A stretch of DNA of 5,132 bases. It comes from Opitutaceae bacterium. Lineage in GTDB: Bacteria > Verrucomicrobiota > Verrucomicrobiia > Opitutales > Opitutaceae. Each line of letters starts with the position of its first letter. Position 1 is the stretch's first letter. The stretch spans positions 1 through 5,132 of the forward strand of contig JAIRTK010000135.1 of assembly GCA_031254955.1 (NCBI GenBank), read 5' to 3'. The notes below the pieces were generated by a model. It was given only the letters and a program-made list of their open reading frames with translations. It was not told the origin of the DNA and did not search any database. The position numbers and the translations under genes are program-made. Positions 1-5,132 of this stretch are shown piece by piece.

Positions 1-40
1 TTCGCCGCGTTTTTAATATCAAAAGCACCCCAGAAAAACA

Positions 41-2815
41 ATGCCTCTTATACGCAACGCAACCATGCCCGCACGTACGGCGGAGGGCGTTTTTGGCGGG
101 CGAATTTTAGACACCGTTCTCGCCGAGGTGTTCACCGAGACCCTCATGAAGGACTTCGACTTCACCGACATCTCCGAGGTCCTCGTCGAACTCGGCGGTG
201 CCGGCCCGCCCGTCCAGGGCAACGGCGACACCGCCACCGGCTACCAAGAGGGCGACCTCAACGACTTCAAGAACTTCTCCATCCGCGGCCTCACCGCCAG
301 CAACCAACGCCGCGACGGCTTCGTCCGCTCCGACGGCACCACGCTCGACAACTTCGACGTGGACTCCGTCGAGGCCGTCCACGGCCCGCAGTCGCTCCTC
401 TACGGCGCGGGTGACGCCGGCGGCGTGGTCAACTTCGTCTCCAAGCGTGCCAATTTCCGCAAAAAACACGCGCGCCTTGGCGTGAGCGTCAATGAGCGCG
501 AATCCCTCCGCTATTCCGCCGACATCAACTACGGCCTGAAAAACCTCGCCATCCGCGCCGTGTATATGAACGAGGATACCAATTATTACCGCTACCTCAC
601 CGGCCGCGAGTCGGAGGGGTATTTTGCCGCGCTCGCCTTCCGCCCGCTGAAGTCCGTCGTCCTCCGCGCGCAATACAGAAACCTCACCCGCCACGAAATC
701 AACGCCCGCGGCGCCGCCGTCTATGGCCCCTCCGGCTCCTCGCGCTCGCTCCGCCTGCATTTGTATAAACTGCTCGACGGCACCGCCACCGAAGCCGAGC
801 GCGCCAACTATGGCGATTTCTGGACGTGGAAAAACGTGGATTCTTCCTTCGGCGCCCAGAGCAGCCGGCACTTCGAGCATGAATACAAGGACGTTTCCGC
901 CGACATCATCGTCTCCCAAAACGTCGAGTTCCAAATCCGTTGGGGCAAGGACGACCGCCTCAACAACGCCATCGTCCCCTACGGCGCCGACAATGATTCC
1001 GGCGACGACGAAAGCGCCATCGCCGTCCTCCACGCCGACCGCGGCGCCAATCCCTACGAGACCATCGACCCCTACAATGGCTTCGCCATCAAAACCCAGC
1101 CGCGCGGCGAGCCTTACTACACCGGCCAGCAAGGCCCGCGCATCCAGGGCAATTTCAAGTTTAACATCGGCAAATTCTCCCGCCATCAACTCGGCGTCGC
1201 CGTGCAGGTGCTCGACGGTTATATCAAACGCGTCGCGCGCCGCTTCTACGAGGTGGACGACGCCGGAAATATCATCCAAAACGCCACGCAAATCGCCACC
1301 ATCGGCGGCGGCAGAAATCAGATTCCCATCGCCTACCTGCCCGTCTTTTCCGAGTCGCTTTATCCCGGCAACGACGCCGACTGGCCGACCAACTCGCTCA
1401 CCGACTCCGCCACCGGAAAACATTACCGCCTCGTCGATGTCATGAATCCCGGCTGGGCGCCCGTCACGCCCGACAATCCGCTCGGCCTCAACGGCGTGGA
1501 CTCCGACCACACGCTCAACAGCAAATGGTATTCGCACATGGAGACCCGCGAGGAGGCACTGCTCGCCTCTTTATATAGCGAGTGGTTCAAGGGCAAAATA
1601 GACACCATGCTCGGCGTCCGCGAGGAGCGTTTCCAAATAGACTGGCTCAGCCATGCCCAGCGCCGCGTCGAGCGCCTCCCCGTGCTCACCACCGGCGCCG
1701 TCTGGCATATCATTGGAAAACTGCGCGGCTTTGCCAACTACTCCACCAACGCCAACATCCCCTCCTCGCCCGACCAGATCGACATCCACAACCGCCTCCT
1801 CCCCTTCGGCGAGGGCCACTCGTGGGAGGCCGGTGTCAAGTTCGACTTTTTCAACCGCCGCATTTCCGGCGCGGCGACTTACTACGACGCCACCGTAGAG
1901 AACATCCCGCGCACGCTCACCAGCGACGAGCGCAACGCCGTGGACCCCGACAGCGGCGTCAACGGCGTCCGCAACGGCGGCAACAAATTCTCCGGCTCGC
2001 TCAACTCGCGCGGCTGGGGCCTCTCCCTCAACGCCCGCCCCTTCTCCGGCTGGGAACTCCGCCTCAACTACACCCACGCCGACGGCGCCGAGCGCGAGGA
2101 CATCTACCTGCGCACTTTATACAACGACCAGTTCAACGTCATGCCCGACGGCAACACCGTCGCCGTCCGCAACGCCGCCAACTCCCTCTCGCCGCACATG
2201 GTGGAAGACCCCGCCAACCCGGGCGCGCAAATCCCACTGACCATAGACATGATGAAAGCCGCCGGCCCCTATCACGCGAACGTCAACGCCACCAGCGGCC
2301 GCATCACCAACGCCGCCGACCTCGGCCTCGACACGCCCGGCGTCGGCACCGGCGTCACCGGCCTGCCCATTGAGCAGCACCAACTCGGCTTCGCCGCGCC
2401 CAACGGCGGCAATGTCCTGGTGAGAAAATCCGGTGACAAAAACACCGGCTACGCCACCAACTTCGTGAGCCTCGTGAACACCTACCGCTTCCGCTCCGGC
2501 CTCCTGCGCGGTCTCTCCCTCGGCTGCACCGCCTCGTGGCAAATCCAGCGGCGCGGCTTTTATTACACCGACAATGCCGACGGCGGCGCGCGCAAGTTGT
2601 TTTATTATCCCGACCATTTCGACATGCGCGCCTTCATATCCTATCGTTTCAAGATCATGAAAAAATACAGCCTGAGCCTGCGCGCGAGCACGACCAACCT
2701 CCTCGACCGGCAGGAGGTCATCCGCATCCCGAATCAAAACACCGGCGTCCTCCGCTACGCCCGCCAGGACTACGCCCCGCGCTACTGCTCCTTCACCGCC
2801 GCGCTGGAGTTCTGA
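41..2815 (+). CDS. TonB-dependent outer-membrane receptor, N-terminus uncertain
   Basis: Outer-membrane active transporter, 924 residues from the first ATG. The plug is recognisable: FSIRGL at about residues 79-84 and VEAVHGPQSLLYG at 110-122, followed by GGVVNFVSKRA, the usual end of the plug. The remainder is rich in alternating aromatic and polar strands expected of a 22-strand barrel. The C-terminus (SLSLRASTTNLLDRQ ... AALEF) ends in phenylalanine, the normal outer-membrane assembly signal, so the 3' end is complete. The start is doubtful. The protein begins almost directly at the plug (EGVFGGRILD at about residues 15-24), with no signal peptide and no TonB box. An in-frame TAA lies at 14-16, and no good ribosome binding site precedes ATG 41 or ATG 65. 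A lost or frameshifted 5' part is likely. The substrate cannot be read from the sequence; the neighbouring galM and GH43 genes suggest oligosaccharides. Family assignment is firm; substrate is inference. Confidence 0.9.
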   Translation: MPLIRNATMPARTAEGVFGGRILDTVLAEVFTETLMKDFDFTDISEVLVELGGAGPPVQGNGDTATGYQEGDLNDFKNFSIRGLTASNQRRDGFVRSDGTTLDNFDVDSVEAVHGPQSLLYGAGDAGGVVNFVSKRANFRKKHARLGVSVNERESLRYSADINYGLKNLAIRAVYMNEDTNYYRYLTGRESEGYFAALAFRPLKSVVLRAQYRNLTRHEINARGAAVYGPSGSSRSLRLHLYKLLDGTATEAERANYGDFWTWKNVDSSFGAQSSRHFEHEYKDVSADIIVSQNVEFQIRWGKDDRLNNAIVPYGADNDSGDDESAIAVLHADRGANPYETIDPYNGFAIKTQPRGEPYYTGQQGPRIQGNFKFNIGKFSRHQLGVAVQVLDGYIKRVARRFYEVDDAGNIIQNATQIATIGGGRNQIPIAYLPVFSESLYPGNDADWPTNSLTDSATGKHYRLVDVMNPGWAPVTPDNPLGLNGVDSDHTLNSKWYSHMETREEALLASLYSEWFKGKIDTMLGVREERFQIDWLSHAQRRVERLPVLTTGAVWHIIGKLRGFANYSTNANIPSSPDQIDIHNRLLPFGEGHSWEAGVKFDFFNRRISGAATYYDATVENIPRTLTSDERNAVDPDSGVNGVRNGGNKFSGSLNSRGWGLSLNARPFSGWELRLNYTHADGAEREDIYLRTLYNDQFNVMPDGNTVAVRNAANSLSPHMVEDPANPGAQIPLTIDMMKAAGPYHANVNATSGRITNAADLGLDTPGVGTGVTGLPIEQHQLGFAAPNGGNVLVRKSGDKNTGYATNFVSLVNTYRFRSGLLRGLSLGCTASWQIQRRGFYYTDNADGGARKLFYYPDHFDMRAFISYRFKIMKKYSLSLRASTTNLLDRQEVIRIPNQNTGVLRYARQDYAPRYCSFTAALEF

Positions 2816-2866
2816 TCACGGAAGCCACCACAGAACGGGCGCCTCGCAGCCTGCTTTGTTAACTGA

Positions 2867-2956
2867 GGGCGGGGCGGTTCGAGTGGCACGAGCGACCCCG
2901 CCCCCGTGGACGGCGCTCCGCGCCGCAAACCCCGGCCCCATGGGTGGGTCGCCCAT
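2867..2956. repeat. GC-rich block of three consecutive hairpins
   Basis: Three stems lie in a row starting 52 bases after the receptor stop. The first is GGGCGGGG (2867-2874) with CCCCGCCC (2896-2903), 8 bp with a 21-nt loop. The second is CGGCGC (2911-2916) with GCGCCG (2920-2925), 6 bp with a 3-nt loop. The third is ATGGG (2940-2944) with CCCAT (2952-2956), or alternatively TGGG/CCCA within it. The block could be an interspersed intergenic element or could slow transcription after the receptor gene. The lack of a T tract argues against an ordinary terminator. The stems are read directly; the role is unknown. Confidence 0.45.
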
Positions 2957-3012
2957 ACCACGCAATCCCGCTGGCCCTCCGCATAACCTTATACCATTTA
3001 CAGTCAAAGATC

Positions 3013-3170
3013 GGTTCCTCGCTATTTTGAATGGTTGATAAGAGAGCTTTCACCACGAAGGCACAAAGGACACAAAGAAAGAACAGACTGGAAAGGAATC
3101 AAAGCCGCTTTCTTTATGTCCTTTGTGCCTCCGTGGCGAATCTTCTTTTCATTCAAAATAGCGAAGAATC
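3013..3170. repeat. Nested palindromic intergenic element of the 'accacgaaggcacaaagg' type
   Basis: Two sets of inverted arms are nested. The outer arms are 3013-3033 and 3150-3170, identical at 19 of 21 positions, with a perfect 15-bp core TCGCTATTTTGAATG (3019-3033) against its complement (3150-3164). The inner arms are 3051-3081 and 3108-3138, matching at 28 of 31 positions, with a 26-nt central loop (3082-3107). The inner arm carries the sequence ACCACGAAGGCACAAAGG, which I recall as part of a repeat common between genes in many environmental bacteria; that is memory, not a search. The element ends 12 bases before the TTG and 31 bases before the ATG proposed as galM starts, so a folded transcript could affect galM expression. 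It resembles a non-autonomous REP- or MITE-like element. Target-site duplications were not identified. Confidence 0.75.
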
Positions 3171-3182
3171 AAAAAAAGCATA

Positions 3183-4281
3183 TTGGAAAACCCTTTCTCC
3201 CATGAAAAAAACACCATCATCCTCGGCCTGCTGCGCCGGAATTTCCAGCAAATCATAGACGGCAAAAAAGCCGACCTCTACGTCCTCGCCAACAAGAACG
3301 GCGTCGAGATCGCCGTCACCAGCTATGGCGCGCGCGTCGTCTCCTGGCTCGCGTCCGACCGCGACGGAAAATTCGCGGACATCGCGCTCGGCTACGACAA
3401 CGTCCGGGGACTACGTCAACTCCGCCGATCCCTACTTCGGTGCCGCCATCGGTCGCTACGGCAACCGCATCGCCGACGGGCGCTTCATTCTCGGCGGCGT
3501 TGAATATAAAATTCCCGCCAACAACGGCGAAAACGCCCTCCACGGCAGCCCGCGAGGCTTCCAGGCGTTCGTCTGGGACACCCGACAGCCCGACCGCCGC
3601 ACACTCGAATTCACCCACCGCTCCCCCGATGACGACCAAGGCTTCCCCGGCGACCTCCGCGTAAAAATGGTTTATATATTGACCGACGACAACGAACTCA
3701 AGATCACCTACACGGCCACGACCGACAAACCCACCGTCATCAATCTCACGCATCATTCCTTCTTCAACCTTCACGGCGCCGGCAATGGCACCGTCAACGA
3801 CCACCTCCTCACCATCGCCGCCAGCCGCTACACCCCCGTAAGCGCCGCGCTCATCCCCACCGGCGTGCTGCCGGGCGTGGACGGCACGCCCTTCGACTTC
3901 CGCAAGCCCACCCTCATCGGCGCACGCATCGACGCAAACGACATCCATCTCAAAAACGGTGCCGATTACGACCACAACTGGGTGCGCGACCACCCTGTCG
4001 CCGCCGACACGCTCTTCCTCGCCGCCCGTGCTGTCGAACCGAAAAGCGGGCGCGTCCTTGAAGTGCGCACCGACCAGCCCGGCGTCCAGTTCTACGGCGG
4101 CAATTTTCTCGATGGTGCCATCAAGGGCAAAGGCGGCAAAACCTACGGCCACCGCACCGCCTTCTGCCTCGAAACCCAGCACTTCCCCGACAGTCCCAAC
4201 CAACCCGGGTTTCCCGCCACCACGCTTCGGCCCGGCGAAACCTACCGCCACACCTGCGTCTATAAAACCGCGGTCGAGTGA
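3183..4281 (+). pseudogene. galM: Aldose 1-epimerase (mutarotase), frameshifted
   Basis: Interconverts alpha and beta anomers of free aldoses such as galactose, glucose, xylose or arabinose. The N-terminal part (NFQQIIDGKKADLYVLANKNG, then YGARVVSW and LGYDNV) is in the frame of 3183. From DYVNSADPYFGAAIGRYGNRI onward the protein continues in the frame of 3409. Removing one G from the run at 3406-3409 joins them as LGYDNVRDYVNS, exactly as in the family. Catalytic features are intact: His in NALHGS (3541-3543), the His pair in LTHHSFFNL (3751-3756), the Asp of DYDHNW (3970-3972), and the Glu of CLETQHFPDSPN (4171-4173). The repaired length is about 359-365 residues, normal for GalM. The start is either TTG 3183 or ATG 3202; the latter needs one extra A in the A7 tract at 3205-3211, giving MKKNTIILG. 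No signal peptide is seen. Its stop overlaps the GH43 start. Function is sure; whether the frameshift is real or a sequencing error is open. Confidence 0.88.
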
Positions 4282-4818
4282 AAAATTCCGGCTTTCCTGT
4301 CTTTTCGGCCTTTTAATCGCCGTCCTTTGCGCGTCCGTCTGCCGCGCCGGGGAATTTGCCAATCCGCTGATGCCCGGCGCCGACCCTCACGTGGTGACGG
4401 ATGGGAAAACCGCCTGGATGTATCCCACGCGTACCGACCCCGAGCGTGGGGCCTTTTACGCCTATTCCTCCCGCGATTTGAAAAACTGGCGCCGTCATGG
4501 ACCGGTGTTCCGGCTGCACGACGCGCCGTGGGCCGAAGAGTCCGAAATGATCAAGGGCGCGTGGGCGCCTGCGCTGGCGGAGCGGGGCGGGAAATGGTAT
4601 TTTTATTATTCAATCGACCCGACCCCGTCGTGCATCGGCATGGCGGTCGACGACAGCGCCGCCGGTCCCTTCCGCGACTCGGTGGCCCACTGCTTGAGGA
4701 CGGGAGCAGGCCGGGCTTCGAGACGATTGACCCGATGGTATTCGCCGACCCACAATCGGGGAAATATTATTTATACGCCGGCGGCAGCGCGGGCTCGAAG
4801 CAGGGCGAACGCATCTAA
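4278..4818 (+). pseudogene. Glycoside hydrolase family 43 enzyme, 5' fragment, frameshifted and IS-interrupted
   Basis: A secreted five-bladed beta-propeller glycosidase; GH43 members are mainly arabinofuranosidases, arabinanases and xylosidases. GTG 4278 overlaps the galM stop (GTGA). One A added to the A5 tract at 4281-4285 gives MKKFRLSCLF followed by GLLIAVLCASVCRA, a good signal peptide probably cleaved before GEF. The mature part continues as GADPHVV, with the presumed catalytic base Asp at 4382-4384, then DLKNWRRHGPVF and KGAWAPALAERGGKWYFYYS. A second single-base loss at about 4680-4682 moves the frame; after it come GGPLLEDGS and IDPMVFADPQSGKYYLYAGG, with the pKa-tuning Asp at 4729-4731. 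About 175 residues remain, roughly half the catalytic domain. The general-acid Glu in the 3' half is absent. Coding similarity stops at about 4800, where an insertion sequence begins; the stop at 4816-4818 belongs to that element. Subfamily and exact substrate cannot be told. Confidence 0.82.
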
Positions 4819-4820
4819 AT
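4801..4820. repeat. Putative terminal inverted repeat of the insertion sequence
   Basis: Begins CAGGGCGAACGCAT at the point where the GH43 reading frame loses similarity. It is proposed as the outer end of the ISAs1-family element. Its partner at the far end is outside the window, so this call depends on family knowledge and position only. Confidence 0.5.
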
Positions 4821-5132
4821 CTGGAGTATTTTAAGCAAGTAATCATTGTCCCAACCGGCATCTAAACGCTTACCTTTAACACTGCGTTTCTTGCCCGTTT
4901 CATTTTTTATCAGGTTCAAGGCAATGCTATTGATGACGGAGAAATTCTGGGCTGCAAAACCTGCTCTTTTTCGACTTTAATCTTCTCCGAAAGAAACGTC
5001 CAGCGTCCAGTGTAAACGGTTTTCTATCCCCCAATGGGATCGTATGTATTTGGATGCATCCTCCGCGCCCACCTTTAGGCTGCTGATATATAGTCGCGTG
5101 TGTTCCTCATATTTATCGCTGGCTTTATCATA
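4815..5132 (-). pseudogene. ISAs1-family transposase, C-terminal part with internal stop
   Basis: A DDE transposase of the ISAs1 family, here the last 106 codons, running off the right edge. Read leftward it gives YISSLKVGAEDASKYIRS, then HWGIENRLHWTLDVSFGED (the hallmark block with the final catalytic Glu in HWGIEN, about 5020-5037), and finally IALNLIKNETGKKRSVKGKR and AGWDNDYLLKIL before the TAG at 4815-4817. A TAA at 4977-4979 interrupts the frame directly after GED. The family normally has Gln there (EDQSR), so a single CAA-to-TAA change explains it. The reading frame is unbroken on both sides of this codon. If the base is correct, the protein lacks its last 54 residues and the copy is probably inactive, although the three acidic catalytic positions would lie before the stop. 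Confidence 0.85.

Larger units (their letters stand above)
2816..3182. other. Intergenic region between receptor and galM, no supported gene
   Basis: These 367 bases hold no credible gene. The left part (to about 2960) is very GC-rich and contains three short hairpins. The stretch 2957-3012 is AT-richer and featureless. From 3013 to 3170 it is occupied by a nested inverted-repeat element that ends just before galM. Short open frames exist on both strands but look like translations of these repeats. No T-run follows any of the hairpins, so a classical intrinsic terminator for the receptor gene is not evident. No convincing promoter pair for galM was seen. Confidence 0.7.
4801..5132 (-). mobile_element. 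ISAs1-family insertion sequence, transposase-distal end, partial
   Basis: The right end of an insertion sequence whose transposase gene points leftward. The end is placed at 4801 because GH43 similarity stops there, because the following CAGGGCGAACGCAT looks like the CAGGG-type terminal repeat I associate with this family, and because the transposase stop lies only 14 bases inside, as is usual there. The element is clearly more AT-rich than the flanking genes, consistent with recent arrival from a different background. The other end lies beyond the window, so the terminal repeat and any target duplication (candidate within 4791-4800, gggctcgaag) cannot be confirmed. Family membership rests on the transposase; the exact boundary is inference. 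Confidence 0.75.

Noticed and set aside
107..1537. Long minus-strand open frame of 476 codons opposite the receptor
   Set aside because: It mirrors the C/G-rich third positions of the receptor gene, is Ala/Val/Gly-rich, and shows no family motif. The plus-strand protein is clearly real.
1582..2373. Arg/Pro-rich plus-strand frame inside the receptor
   Set aside because: Out-of-frame reading of GC-rich coding sequence; low-complexity product with no domain.
2816..3056. Small open frames on both strands in the intergenic block (60-65 codons)
   Set aside because: They coincide with GC-rich hairpins and repeats, overlap each other on opposite strands, and show no ribosome binding site or domain.
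3051..3138. CRISPR-like repeat pair
   Set aside because: Only two arms, and they are inverted rather than direct; a hairpin element, not an array.
3031..3258. Small plus-strand frame containing TTKAQRTQRKNR
   Set aside because: It is a translation of the palindromic repeat (both arms give the peptide pieces), of a kind often misannotated as a hypothetical protein.
3202..3412. Programmed ribosomal frameshifting in galM
   Set aside because: The A7 tract is not in the right phase for a canonical -1 heptamer, and the G4 site has no stop codon or pseudoknot arrangement typical of +1 sites. GalM is not known to use recoding.
3316..4362. Minus-strand frame of 348 codons opposite galM
   Set aside because: Shadow of the mutarotase; the product is Gly/Val/Ala-rich with no recognisable motif.
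4313..4519. Small minus-strand frame opposite the GH43 start
   Set aside because: Overlaps the GH43 signal peptide and catalytic Asp region and has no recognisable motif.
1..5132. tRNA, rRNA or riboswitch
   Set aside because: No cloverleaf, rRNA-like stretch or known riboswitch core was recognised on either strand.
1..5132. A novel defence or biosynthetic system
   Set aside because: All substantial frames are explained by a sugar-utilisation locus and an insertion sequence; no unexplained conserved gene remains.

Overview
The window reads as a piece of a carbohydrate-uptake and degradation locus from a GC-rich, didermic bacterium. The size and style of the TonB-dependent receptor, the strong C/G preference at third codon positions, and the intergenic palindrome built on 'accacgaaggcacaaagg' remind me of Verrucomicrobiota of the Opitutaceae type. 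That placement is inference, since nothing here is a phylogenetic marker.

Layout, left to right. (1) 41-2815 (+): one long, uninterrupted TonB-dependent outer-membrane receptor. Its plug and barrel are recognisable, but it has no visible signal peptide or TonB box. (2) 2816-3182: a non-coding gap with a GC-rich block of three short hairpins (2867-2956), followed by a nested palindromic element (3013-3170). (3) 3183-4281 (+): galM (aldose 1-epimerase). All catalytic motifs are present, but the gene is split between two frames by an extra base in a G run at 3406-3409. (4) 4278-4818 (+): the 5' half of a secreted glycoside hydrolase family 43 enzyme. Its start overlaps the galM stop by four bases (GTGA). 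It carries two apparent single-base losses and breaks off at about 4800. (5) 4801-5132 (-): the 3' end of an ISAs1-family insertion sequence. Its transposase has an in-frame ochre codon and runs off the right edge.

Intact, the three chromosomal genes would form a coherent set: the receptor imports oligosaccharides, the GH43 enzyme trims arabinose- or xylose-containing glycans outside the cytoplasm, and GalM interconverts the anomers of released sugars. As given, only the receptor has an open frame. galM needs one or two single-base corrections, GH43 needs two and is cut by the insertion sequence, and the transposase has a nonsense codon. The four indel candidates all lie in short homopolymers, which is the usual pattern of sequencing error. 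The insertion sequence and the C-to-T-type nonsense codon are not explained that way, so some of the decay is probably real. I found no convincing undescribed system. The most interesting items are the nested palindrome in front of galM and the interrupted GH43 gene.
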